From the NCBI GenBank assembly GCA_910589545.1, contig CAJUSY010000049.1:13700-77699 (forward strand): a stretch of DNA of 64,000 nucleotides. Reading direction: 5' to 3'. Positions 43,805-52,352 of this stretch are shown here, piece after piece. A model generated the notes under the pieces. That model did no database searches and was not told where the DNA came from. It worked only from the letters and a program-made list of their open reading frames with translations. The stretch comes from Peptoniphilaceae bacterium (GTDB lineage Bacteria; Bacillota; Clostridia; Tissierellales; Peptoniphilaceae). The position numbers and the translations under genes are program-made. Position 1 is the first letter of the stretch; each line of letters starts with the position of its first letter.

Positions 43805-44212
43805 CTATTTCTCTTTGCTAATTAAATCTTGCAAACTCACGTTTTTTATACTGTTAATCATATCATCGTGCATTTGAGTCCAAATAAGCCTAGATGGACA
43901 AGTGTCTTCTCTTGAACAAAGTCCTGGAACTACAGAGCATTCTGTCACTCCAAAAAACTCTTCTAAGCACTCCAAAATTTCAGCTACTGAAATTTCTTTT
44001 GGAGATTTTTTCAATAAATAACCACCTTGCACACCTCTAACTGAAATCACCAAATCTTGTTTTTTCAATTCTCGTATAAGTTGTTCTAAATAATTATTAC
44101 TAAGTCCTGTGGCATTAGATATTTCATTTAAACTAACAGGATTATCTCCATATTTTTTGCCCAAATATATCATAGCCGCAAGCCCGTATCTTCCTCTCGT
44201 AGATAATCTCAT
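43805..44212 (-). CDS. Rrf2-family transcriptional regulator, IscR-like
   Basis: 135-residue winged-helix repressor. The N-terminal MRLSTRGRYGLAAMIYL and the recognition region LSNNYLEQLIRELK are typical. Cys92, Cys99 and Cys105 form a triad very like the cluster ligands of E. coli IscR (92, 98, 104), so it may sense Fe-S status; CymR-type regulators lack these. No isc/suf genes lie in the window. A palindrome in its own promoter suggests autoregulation of the whole operon. Confidence 0.9.
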   Translation of the reverse strand: MRLSTRGRYGLAAMIYLGKKYGDNPVSLNEISNATGLSNNYLEQLIRELKKQDLVISVRGVQGGYLLKKSPKEISVAEILECLEEFFGVTECSVVPGLCSREDTCPSRLIWTQMHDDMINSIKNVSLQDLISKEK

Positions 44213-44226
44213 AAGCCCTCCTATTT

Positions 44227-44262
44227 ATGATAAATTTTATCATAGTAAAATAGTTGTGTAAA
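44227..44262 (-). promoter_or_regulatory. Promoter and operator of the Rrf2-led operon
   Basis: TTTACA (44257-44262), 17 bases, then TGATAAAAT with TAAAAT at 44234-44239 on the minus strand. A perfect 8-1-8 palindrome, ATGATAAATTTTATCAT (44227-44243), covers the -10 box and start site. Confidence 0.75.
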
Positions 44263-44271
44263 TATCCTATT

Positions 44272-44312
44272 GCAATAATAATAGTAGATTAAGAAAACTC
44301 AATCTACTATTA
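44272..44312 (-). terminator. Terminator after leuS
   Basis: Twelve-pair hairpin (44301-44312 with 44279-44290) begins six bases after the leuS stop, followed by a modest TTATT tail on the minus strand. Confidence 0.7.
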
Positions 44313-44318
44313 CCAAAA

Positions 44319-46727
44319 TTATTTAACAATTATATTAAATATTCTACTCTTAACATAAATTTTCTTAACTACATTTTTGCCTTCAAGATATTTTGTAACG
44401 ACATCATCCTCTTTAGCTTTTTCAAAAACTTCATCTTCAGAAGCTTCTCTATCTATTTCTACAGTTGCTCTCAATTTGCCGTTGATTTGAATAGGTAATT
44501 CAATTACATCAAGTATTGTTTTGGACTCATCATATTCTGGCCAGTTTGCTTCATGAACATAACCTTCGTATCCCATTCTTTGCCAGATTTCTTCTGTTAT
44601 ATGTGGACAAACTGGATTTAATAGTATCAAGAAAACCTTGAATTGTTCTTTAGAAATTTTATCGAGGTTATTAAATTCATTCAATAATGTCATAAGTTGT
44701 GCTATTGCTGTATTAAATTTCAAATTTTCATAATCTTCACTTACTTTTTTAATAGTTTGATGAACCAAAGTTTCCATTTTTTCAAAATTAGAATCTCCGT
44801 CAACCAATTCTTGAGTTCTCCAAACTTTATCCAAGAATTTTCTACAACCCTTAACACCATTTTCTGACCATGGAGCTGACTTTTCAAAATCTCCGATAAA
44901 CATTTCATAACATCTTAATGTATCAGCACCAAAATCTCTAACAATGTCATCTGGATTTACAACATTGCCACGAGATTTACTCATTTTTTCGTTATTATCA
45001 CCTAATATCATTCCATGACTAGTTCTCTTCATATATGGTTCTTTTGTTGGAACTACACCTATATCGTATAAGAATTTGTGCCAGAATCTTGAATATAATA
45101 AGTGAAGTGTAGTATGTTCCATACCACCATTATACCAATCTACAGGAATATAATAATCTAAGTTTTCTTTGCTTGCTATTGTTTGATCATTGTGTGGATC
45201 GGTGTATCTTAAATAATACCAAGAAGATCCTGCCCATTGTGGCATAGTATCTGTTTCTCTTTTAGCATCTCTTCCACATTTTGGACATTTTGTGTGAACA
45301 AAATCATCAATTTTTGAAAGCGGTGACTCACCATTATCAGTTGGTTCATAATTATCAACATTTGGTAAAACTAATGGCAAGTCTTTTTCTTCCAATGGAA
45401 CCCAACCACAGTGTTCACAATAAACCAAAGGAATTGGTTCTCCCCAATATCTTTGTCTTGAGAAAACCCAGTCTCTTATTTTATAGTTTGTCTTTTTATA
45501 ACCTATTTCTTTTTCTTCAATGTATTTATACATTTTTTCTTTTGCATCATCAACGCTCAAACCATTCAAAAATTCTGAATTAATAAGCATACCTTCGTTA
45601 GTTTCAGTGAATGCAGAATTTTCTATGTTAGATCCCTCAATTACAGGAATCATTTCGATATTGAATTTCTTAGCAAATTCATAATCTCTATCGTCGTGAG
45701 CAGGAACCGCCATTATAGCACCAGTTCCGTAAGTCATCAATACATAATCTGATACATAAACCGGAATTTCTTTGTTGGTTAAAGGATTAATAGCAGTCAA
45801 TCCATCAATTTTGAATCCTGTTTTTTCTTTAGATAAATCAGTTCTTTCTAATTCTGATTTTTTAGCAACTTCTGACCTATAACTTCTAATTTCTTCAATG
45901 TTTTTAATTTTATCGCTATATTTTTCTATTAGAGGATGATCCACAGAAATAACCATGTAAGTTGCACCAAATATAGTATCGGCTCTTGTAGTAAAAACAG
46001 TTATTTTTTCATTAACTTCTTTTATTGGAAAATTAATTTCTGCACCAAAAGATCTTCCAATCCAATTTATTTGTTGAGATTTAATTCTATCTAAATAATC
46101 AACATCTTTTAAATCATCAATAAGCCTATCTGCATATTCTGTGATTTTAAGCATCCATTGATTTTTAACTTTTCTGATAACTTGTCCACCACATCTTTCA
46201 CAATGACCATTGATTACTTCTTCATTTGCAAGTCCTGTCTTACAGGATGGGCACCAGTTAATAGGCATTTCTTTCTTATAAGCAAGTCCTTTTTTGAACA
46301 TTTGAATGAAAATCCATTGAGTCCACTTATAGTATTCAGGATCTGTTGTGTTAATTTCTCTGTCCCAATCAAAAGAAAATCCTAGTGATTGCATTTGTCT
46401 TTTGAAGTTTTTGATGTTATTTTCTGTAACAACTTCTGGTCTAATTTTATTTTTGATAGCAAAGTTCTCTGTAGGAAGACCAAACGCATCCCAACCCATC
46501 GGATATAAAACATTGTAACCTTGCATTCTTCTTTTTCTTGAAACTATGTCCAAAGCAGTGTAAGGTCTTGGATGACCCACATGTAGACCTTGTCCAGATG
46601 GATAAGGAAACTCAACCAATGCATAGAATTTTTCTTTAGACTTATCGTCAGATGTTTTGAAAGTTTTGTTTTCTTCCCAATATTTTTGCCATTTTTTCTC
46701 AATTGAATTCGGATTGTATTTATCCAT
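44319..46727 (-). CDS. leuS: Leucyl-tRNA synthetase
   Basis: Class I synthetase of 802 residues from the ATG at 46727, placed by GGAGG five bases upstream. HIGH-like motif PYPSGQGLHVGH near 43-54, zinc-type cysteines (CPSC, CERC), the CP1 editing domain with TTRADT-like TTRADTIFGATY, the motif KMSKSRG, and a C-terminal anticodon-binding domain. An open frame runs 23 codons further into the T-box leader and is rejected. Expression is predicted to rise when tRNA-Leu is uncharged. Confidence 0.96.
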   Translation of the reverse strand: MDKYNPNSIEKKWQKYWEENKTFKTSDDKSKEKFYALVEFPYPSGQGLHVGHPRPYTALDIVSRKRRMQGYNVLYPMGWDAFGLPTENFAIKNKIRPEVVTENNIKNFKRQMQSLGFSFDWDREINTTDPEYYKWTQWIFIQMFKKGLAYKKEMPINWCPSCKTGLANEEVINGHCERCGGQVIRKVKNQWMLKITEYADRLIDDLKDVDYLDRIKSQQINWIGRSFGAEINFPIKEVNEKITVFTTRADTIFGATYMVISVDHPLIEKYSDKIKNIEEIRSYRSEVAKKSELERTDLSKEKTGFKIDGLTAINPLTNKEIPVYVSDYVLMTYGTGAIMAVPAHDDRDYEFAKKFNIEMIPVIEGSNIENSAFTETNEGMLINSEFLNGLSVDDAKEKMYKYIEEKEIGYKKTNYKIRDWVFSRQRYWGEPIPLVYCEHCGWVPLEEKDLPLVLPNVDNYEPTDNGESPLSKIDDFVHTKCPKCGRDAKRETDTMPQWAGSSWYYLRYTDPHNDQTIASKENLDYYIPVDWYNGGMEHTTLHLLYSRFWHKFLYDIGVVPTKEPYMKRTSHGMILGDNNEKMSKSRGNVVNPDDIVRDFGADTLRCYEMFIGDFEKSAPWSENGVKGCRKFLDKVWRTQELVDGDSNFEKMETLVHQTIKKVSEDYENLKFNTAIAQLMTLLNEFNNLDKISKEQFKVFLILLNPVCPHITEEIWQRMGYEGYVHEANWPEYDESKTILDVIELPIQINGKLRATVEIDREASEDEVFEKAKEDDVVTKYLEGKNVVKKIYVKSRIFNIIVK

Positions 46728-46734
46728 TTTTACC

Positions 46735-46935
46735 TCCAAATAATAAAAAATTCGCCTCTTACAAAGAAGAGACGAAATTAAATTCCGCGGTACCACTCTT
46801 ATTGGTTAATCCCACTCAAATCTTTAACGCAGATATACGTATATTTTCCGAATAAACAAGTTCAATAATATAAAATATTGATTCGCACCATCCATCAATT
46901 CTCTTAAAATTTAGTAATTATTTACTACTTTTATT
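46735..46935 (-). promoter_or_regulatory. Leucine T-box riboswitch upstream of leuS
   Basis: The conserved T-box bulge TGGTACCGCG lies at 46786-46795 (minus strand), preceded by AGAG. The Stem I apical region (AGAGAATTGATGGATGGTGCG) is near 46880-46906. A specifier loop GAACUUG places CUU (Leu) at 46858-46860. The terminator hairpin TTCGTCTCTT/AAGAGGCGAA with six T lies at 46743-46777. Uncharged tRNA-Leu should stabilise the antiterminator. A TATAAT at 46944-46949 is the probable -10 box. Confidence 0.93.
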
Positions 46936-46949
46936 CAAATATTATTATA

Positions 46950-46980
46950 AAAACTTATTAATATGATATCATATTAATAA
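46950..46980 (-). terminator. Palindromic terminator after asnS
   Basis: A perfect 26-base palindrome (46955-46980) lies 13 bases after the asnS stop and is followed by GTTTTTA on the minus strand. The stem is nearly all A-T. Confidence 0.65.
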
Positions 46981-46993
46981 TTTAATTTCAAGA

Positions 46994-48379
46994 TTAATAT
47001 TCACAATGCCCTACAGTTCTTGGGAATGGAATGACATCTCTTATGTTTGACATCCCTGTCATATACATAACCATTCTTTCAAATCCCAATCCAAATCCCC
47101 CGTGTTTTACTCCACCGTATTTTCTTAAATCAAGATACCATTTGTATTCTTCTTTATTAAATCCTAACTCATCCATCTTCTTATCTAATAATTCGTATCT
47201 TTCTTCCCTTTGACTTCCACCAATCAACTCACCAATTCCAGGAACCAAAAGGTCAGTTGCTGCGACAGTTTTATTATCGTCGTTAAGTCTCATGTAGAAA
47301 GCTTTGATTTCTTTTGGATAATCAGTTATAAATACTGGACCATCAACAATTTTTTCACTCAAATACTTTTCGTGTTCTGTTTGTAAATCCATTCCCCATT
47401 CTACTGGATATTCAAATTTTTCATCTGATTTTTGTAGAATCTCAACTGCTTCTGTGTAAGTTAATTTCTTAAATGTTTTATTAGCAACTTTAGTCAATCT
47501 TTCAATTAAGTTCTTGTCTACAAAACTATTAAAGAATTTAATCTCTTCTTCACAATTTTCCATAACATCTTTTATGATATATCTAACCATGTCTTCTGCT
47601 AAATTACAAACATCATCCAAATCAGCAAAACAGATTTCAGGTTCCATCATCCAAAATTCTGCCGCATGTCTAGGAGTGTTAGAGTGTTCACTCCTGAAAG
47701 TCGGTCCAAAAGTATATACATTTCTAAAAGCTAATGCATAAGCTTCAGCTTGTAATTGACCGCTCACTGTTAAGTTAGTAGATTTTGAGAAGAAATCTTG
47801 TGAAAAATCAACATTTCCTTCATCATCTTTAGGCACATTACCCAAATCCAATGTAGTAACTCTGAACATTTCACCAGCGCCTTCAGCATCACTTCCAGTT
47901 ATAATTGGAGTATGAACGTAGACGAATCCTCTTTCATTAAAGAATTTGTGAATAGCAAATGCCAATCTACTTCTAACTCTAAATACAGCGTTAAATGTAT
48001 TAGTTCTTGGTCTTAAATGTAAAATTGTCCTCAAAAATTCAAAAGTGTGTCTTTTCTTTTGCAAAGGATAGTCGTCTGTAGAATCTCCTTCTACTATAAC
48101 TTTATTTGCTTGGATTTCAAATGGTTGTTTAGAATTTGGAGTCAAAACCAATTTCCCAACGACAATAATTGCCGAGCTTAATTTTAGTTTTTCCGCCTTT
48201 TCAAAATCTTCATTATCTCTACCTACAACTATTTGAACAGGATTGAAGAAAGTTCCGTCGTTTAATTCAATGAAACCTACATTTTTGCTGAATCTTGAAT
48301 TTTTTATCCATCCTCCAACCTCTACTTCTTTGTCTGAATACTTTTCATAATCTTTAATCAAGTCTCTAATTAGTATCAT
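46994..48379 (-). CDS. asnS: Asparaginyl-tRNA synthetase
   Basis: Class IIb synthetase of 461 residues. The N-terminal OB-fold binds the anticodon (EVGGWIKNSRFSKNVGFIELNDGT). The catalytic domain shows HTPIITGSDAEGAGEMF, FGPTFRSEHSNTPRH and the motif 3 region GFGLGFERMVMY. The Asn-type residues and length separate it from AspRS. It overlaps the 3' end of rarA by 14 bases. Confidence 0.96.
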   Translation of the reverse strand: MILIRDLIKDYEKYSDKEVEVGGWIKNSRFSKNVGFIELNDGTFFNPVQIVVGRDNEDFEKAEKLKLSSAIIVVGKLVLTPNSKQPFEIQANKVIVEGDSTDDYPLQKKRHTFEFLRTILHLRPRTNTFNAVFRVRSRLAFAIHKFFNERGFVYVHTPIITGSDAEGAGEMFRVTTLDLGNVPKDDEGNVDFSQDFFSKSTNLTVSGQLQAEAYALAFRNVYTFGPTFRSEHSNTPRHAAEFWMMEPEICFADLDDVCNLAEDMVRYIIKDVMENCEEEIKFFNSFVDKNLIERLTKVANKTFKKLTYTEAVEILQKSDEKFEYPVEWGMDLQTEHEKYLSEKIVDGPVFITDYPKEIKAFYMRLNDDNKTVAATDLLVPGIGELIGGSQREERYELLDKKMDELGFNKEEYKWYLDLRKYGGVKHGGFGLGFERMVMYMTGMSNIRDVIPFPRTVGHCEY

Positions 48380-49670
48380 TATTTACTCCTCGTTTTTTAT
48401 ATATTTTACTTTCATATCCAACATCTTTTGGATCATAATACTTCTGATTTTTTAACTCTTCTGGTAAATATTGTTGATAGGAATTGTCGTTATGTGGATA
48501 TTTGTATCCTACACCTCTATCCAATGATTTTGCCCCTGTGTAATGTGCATCTTTCAAATGATTTGGCACATCGTAAATCTTATTTTGTCGAATATCTTCT
48601 AACGCCTTATCTATAGCTATATATGAAGTGTTTGATTTATCACTTGACGCTAAATATATTACACCATTAGATAAGTTTATTCTACATTCTGGAAGCCCTA
48701 TTAAATTAACAGCGTTGAACACATTAATAGCTACAGTTAATGCTTCAGGATTTGCCAATCCAATATCTTCTGAAGCAAAAATAACCATTCTTCGCGCTAT
48801 GAATTTCGGATCTTCACCGCTTTCAATCATCCTTGCCAAATAATATAAAGCTGCATCAACATCCGATCCTCTCATTGATTTAATGAACGCTGATATCACA
48901 TTATAGTGATCTTCCTCTTTGTCATACTTCAAAACCGGCTTAAAAACAGAATTTCGTATAGCATCTTCATCTATAACTAAACATCCATCAATCCCATCCG
49001 TGCTTTCAACCGCAATCTCCAATGCATTCAAAGCACTTCTTGCATCTCCATTTGCAGAATTTACAAGAACATCAATTGCTTTTTCATCCATTTTTATATT
49101 CTTTTCTTTAAGTATCTTGTCTTCTGTAAGCGCGTTTTTTATAATATGTTTTATATCAATATCGTTCAATGGTTTTAACTCAATAATTTGACATCTCGAT
49201 AAAAGAGCTTTATTTACTTCAAAAAACGGATTTTCTGTCGTAGCACCTATTAAAGTAATTGTGCCATCTTCAACATAGCCTAGCAATGCGTCTTGTTGCG
49301 ATTTATTAAATCTGTGAATTTCGTCTATAAACAAAACGGTTTTTTTATTATACATACTCAAATTATTTTTAGCTGTTGAAATGACTTCTCTAATATCTTT
49401 AACTCCACTAGAAATAGCAGATAATCTTTCGAACAACGAATTAGTTTGGTTCGAAATTATTTCTGCCAATGTTGTCTTTCCAGTTCCTGGTGGTCCATAA
49501 AAAATCATGGAAGGAATTTTATCAGCCTTTATCAACCTATTCAAAAGCTTTCCTTCTCCAACCACATGGGATTGCCCAAAATATTTATCCAAACTTTTAG
49601 GTCTGAGTCTATTTGCTAACGGCGAACTATTTTCTTTTTGTAATTGTAAATTATATTCAAATAAATCCAA
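48366..49670 (-). CDS. rarA: Replication-associated recombination ATPase RarA (MgsA)
   Basis: AAA+ ATPase that acts at stalled replication forks, related to clamp loaders. 434 residues with Walker A GPPGTGKTT, Walker B LFIDEIHRFNKSQQDALL, sensor IGATTENPFF, and the C-terminal tetramerisation domain with MRGSDVDAALYYLARM and EDPKFIARR. It starts at TTG 49670; AAGGGG lies upstream and no ATG fits before the conserved region. Confidence 0.94.
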   Translation of the reverse strand: MDLFEYNLQLQKENSSPLANRLRPKSLDKYFGQSHVVGEGKLLNRLIKADKIPSMIFYGPPGTGKTTLAEIISNQTNSLFERLSAISSGVKDIREVISTAKNNLSMYNKKTVLFIDEIHRFNKSQQDALLGYVEDGTITLIGATTENPFFEVNKALLSRCQIIELKPLNDIDIKHIIKNALTEDKILKEKNIKMDEKAIDVLVNSANGDARSALNALEIAVESTDGIDGCLVIDEDAIRNSVFKPVLKYDKEEDHYNVISAFIKSMRGSDVDAALYYLARMIESGEDPKFIARRMVIFASEDIGLANPEALTVAINVFNAVNLIGLPECRINLSNGVIYLASSDKSNTSYIAIDKALEDIRQNKIYDVPNHLKDAHYTGAKSLDRGVGYKYPHNDNSYQQYLPEELKNQKYYDPKDVGYESKIYKKRGVNNDTN

Positions 49671-49731
49671 AATATTTCCCCTTTAACATTTATTTTATTT
49701 ATATCTTACCACAAAAACTAAATATCGTTAA

Positions 49732-49766
49732 ATAAAAATTAAAGGTCGGATAATTACCCGACCTTA
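49732..49766 (-). terminator. Terminator after ftsZ-nrdR
   Basis: Hairpin AAGGTCGG/CCGACCTT (49758-49765 with 49742-49749) overlaps the nrdR stop and is followed by TAATTTTTATTT on the minus strand. Confidence 0.85.
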
Positions 49767-50216
49767 TTCATTATCTAATTTTGATATTTCCTCGTTAAAA
49801 GATTTAACATCTGTAAATTCTCTATACACAGAAGCAAAACGAATATATGCCACCTTGTCAATCTTCTTAAGCTTTTTCATTATTAATTCACCTATTTCAG
49901 ATGAATCTACTTCCCTTTTATTGCTATGTGTTAATTCAACTTCTATCTCTTTAGTAGCCTCAAGCAACACTGAATCTGGAACGGGTCTTTTTTCACAAGA
50001 CTTTTTCATTCCACGATACACCTTATCTCTATCAAAAGCTTCTCTGTTTTTATCTTTTTTTACCACTGTAAGGTTATTAAAATCATATCTTTCATAAGTG
50101 GTAAATCTTTTGTGACAAGATATGCACTCTCTCCTTCGTCTAACTATCTTATCGTCTTCCGATGCTCTAGTATCTACAACTTTTGTATCAGATGCATTAC
50201 AGAACGGACATTTCAT
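49764..50216 (-). CDS. nrdR: Ribonucleotide reductase repressor NrdR
   Basis: ATP/dATP-sensing repressor of nrd genes. 150 residues with a zinc ribbon (Cys3, Cys6, Cys31, Cys34; RRRRECISCHKRFTTYER) and an ATP-cone domain. It overlaps ftsZ by one base (TAATG), coupling division and nucleotide control in one transcript. No nrd genes or NrdR boxes were seen in the window. Confidence 0.96.
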   Translation of the reverse strand: MKCPFCNASDTKVVDTRASEDDKIVRRRRECISCHKRFTTYERYDFNNLTVVKKDKNREAFDRDKVYRGMKKSCEKRPVPDSVLLEATKEIEVELTHSNKREVDSSEIGELIMKKLKKIDKVAYIRFASVYREFTDVKSFNEEISKLDNE

Positions 50217-51298
50217 TAGAATCCTCTTCTCTTCAAGAATGAAGGTATTTCTATATCGTCATGTTCTCTTTCAGAAGTTTCTTCTGATTTTTGAGATATT
50301 GATTCTGGCTTTTTGTTTGATTTTAATTTGTTAGCCATTGGATTATCTGAATCAAATCCTGTTGCAATAACAGTGATTTTAATATCATCTCCTAAAGATT
50401 CATCAATTCCAGCACCAAATATAATATTAGCATCTGGATCAACTTCTTCTCTAATTAATTCTGCAGCTTCATTAACTTCGAATAATCCTAATTCTTTTCC
50501 AGTAACGTTAATTAACACAGCTTTTGCTCCACCAATTGATGTTTCTAATAAAGGAGATTTAACTGCAAGTTTAGCAGCTTCCATTGCTCTATTATCTCCG
50601 TTTGCTTTACCAATCCCCATATGAGCAATACCTTGGTTTAACATAATTGATCTAACATCGGCAAAGTCTAAGTTAATTAAGTTAGGTACAGCGATTAAAT
50701 CAGAGATACCTTGAATACCATCCATAAGAACTTCGTCAGCCATCATGAAAGCTTCAGACATTGTAGTTCTCTTGTCTGAAATTTGTAACAATTTATCGTT
50801 AGGAATAATTACCAAAGTATCAACTTTTCCCTTCAAAGCTTCAATACCTTGTTCAGCTTGCATTTGTCTTTTTCTTCCTTCGAATGTAAATGGTTTTGTT
50901 ACAACACCAACTGTAAGTATTCCTTTTTCTTTTGCGATTTGTGCAACTATTGGTGCAGCACCAGTACCAGTTCCACCACCCATACCAGCAGTTACAAATA
51001 CCATGTCTGTTTTGTCAAGTGCTTCTTCGATTTCGTTTCTACTTTCTTCAGCAGCTTTCATACCAACTGCAGGATTAGCTCCGGCTCCCAAACCTTTTGT
51101 AATCTTGCTTCCTATTTGTAATTTAGTATCGATATCTAAATTATTCAAAATTTGTTTGTCAGTATTCACAGCTACAAATTCAACGCCTTGTAAGCCTTCT
51201 TCCTTCATTCTTTTTACAGCGTTGTTTCCACCGCCACCAACACCTATTACTTTGATTTTTGCTAAATCATTGTCTTCTAGTTCCATATCAAAAGTCAT
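50216..51298 (-). CDS. ftsZ: Cell division GTPase FtsZ
   Basis: Tubulin-like protein that forms the Z-ring. 360 residues with VIGVGGGGNNAV, the tubulin signature MGGGTGTGAAP, T7-loop region NLDFADVRSIM and a C-terminal linker ending IEIPSFLKRRGF, the short conserved peptide that binds SepF or FtsA. AGGAGG precedes the ATG. It is separated from divIB by 330 bases with a terminator and promoter, so it is its own unit with nrdR. Confidence 0.97.
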   Translation of the reverse strand: MTFDMELEDNDLAKIKVIGVGGGGNNAVKRMKEEGLQGVEFVAVNTDKQILNNLDIDTKLQIGSKITKGLGAGANPAVGMKAAEESRNEIEEALDKTDMVFVTAGMGGGTGTGAAPIVAQIAKEKGILTVGVVTKPFTFEGRKRQMQAEQGIEALKGKVDTLVIIPNDKLLQISDKRTTMSEAFMMADEVLMDGIQGISDLIAVPNLINLDFADVRSIMLNQGIAHMGIGKANGDNRAMEAAKLAVKSPLLETSIGGAKAVLINVTGKELGLFEVNEAAELIREEVDPDANIIFGAGIDESLGDDIKITVIATGFDSDNPMANKLKSNKKPESISQKSEETSEREHDDIEIPSFLKRRGF

Positions 51299-51347
51299 AA
51301 CATCCTCCTAATTTATAATTAAAATCCCTTTTAATCTCTTTAATCTA

Positions 51348-51377
51348 ATTATACTACAAGTTCAAGATTAAATCTTG
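51348..51377 (-). promoter_or_regulatory. Candidate ftsZ promoter with palindrome
   Basis: TATAAT at 51348-51353 on the minus strand, about 50 bases before ftsZ. A perfect 7-1-7 palindrome, CAAGATTAAATCTTG (51363-51377), covers the place where the -35 box should be, and the -35 itself is poor. This is the main feature of the 330-base gap between divIB and ftsZ. Confidence 0.5.
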
Positions 51378-51523
51378 GATAAAACAATAATTGTAGACCT
51401 TTAGTTATTCTTGTACTATTAGTATAGTTTTTTAGATTAATTGTCATATTTGTCTATTAATAGCTATTTCATTTTGTACTTTTCATTGTTTTATATACTG
51501 AAAATAATTTCTCAGTTATTTCT

Positions 51524-51555
51524 CTAAAAACAAAAACATATTGGCAAAATATGTT
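51524..51555 (-). terminator. Terminator after divIB
   Basis: Eight-pair hairpin AACATATT/AATATGTT (51535-51542 with 51548-51555) followed by TTTGTTTTTAG on the minus strand, about 75 bases past the divIB stop. Confidence 0.75.
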
Positions 51556-51629
51556 GATGTATCATAAATACACTAAAGTTTTAACGTGTTCTGTTTAGTT
51601 TATCATTTGAAATATTGCAAAAACTGTAT

Positions 51630-52352
51630 TTACTCAGTTTGTTCTACTTTTTCTTTTATAAAAAATGACTTTTGGGGATCTTTTATATCTACTGATTTCG
51701 TGTTTATACTTTTAGTACTAATTTCTTTTAAAATCTTATAAAGATTATTAGATTTCTTTTCTGACTCGTTTAAATCTCCAAAAAACACTTTAATTTCGTT
51801 TTTTGTAAGTAAAGTTATATCGTTAGCATTATAAATATCAATTCCAACTAGTTGATCTAAAATTTTATTATCATAAAGATTTTTTATGAACTCATAAAAC
51901 TTCTCATCTGATTGCAGATTACTTATCTTTGATAAATTTTCATTTGCTCCATCTATCTTTGCAATTTTTGTATAATCAATTCTATTTTTGTTTTTTACTA
52001 CATTGTAATCAGAATCCACAAAAAATTTATCCTTACCTAATTGGAAATAACATATATCTTTAGTTTCTTCTACTGTTATTTCGATAGTATTAGGATATTT
52101 TTTCTTTACATTTACATCTCTAATGTAAATATCATTTATTAATTTTTTTCTTAAGTTGTTTTTATTAAATCTAAAGATATTCTCTCCCAACGAGTAATTT
52201 GAGTAATTTTTAATTTCAGATGTTTTTACAATCTTATTGTTTTTTATTGTTATTTTTTTTATTGAAAAATAGTCAAGTGTAGCAAATAAGTACACTATCA
52301 ATCCTATTAAAAGTGATATTGCTACAATAATTACTACTTTATGCTTTTTCAT
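51630..52352 (-). CDS. divIB: Division protein DivIB/FtsQ
   Basis: 240-residue bitopic protein. A span at about 5-27 is followed by a POTRA-like domain (FSIKKITIKNNKIVKTSEI), then the beta domain (YPNTIEITVEETKDICYF) and a C-terminal charged tail. It bridges the divisome with FtsL and DivIC. Sequence identity in this family is low; size, topology and place after murG support the call. It overlaps murG by 14 bases. Confidence 0.88.
   Translation of the reverse strand: MKKHKVVIIVAISLLIGLIVYLFATLDYFSIKKITIKNNKIVKTSEIKNYSNYSLGENIFRFNKNNLRKKLINDIYIRDVNVKKKYPNTIEITVEETKDICYFQLGKDKFFVDSDYNVVKNKNRIDYTKIAKIDGANENLSKISNLQSDEKFYEFIKNLYDNKILDQLVGIDIYNANDITLLTKNEIKVFFGDLNESEKKSNNLYKILKEISTKSINTKSVDIKDPQKSFFIKEKVEQTE

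Noticed and set aside
46728..46796. In-frame upstream extension of leuS
   Set aside because: It runs through the T-box terminator and bulge, which are RNA elements.
50745..51311. 188-codon plus-strand open frame
   Set aside because: Exact antisense of the conserved FtsZ GTPase domain.
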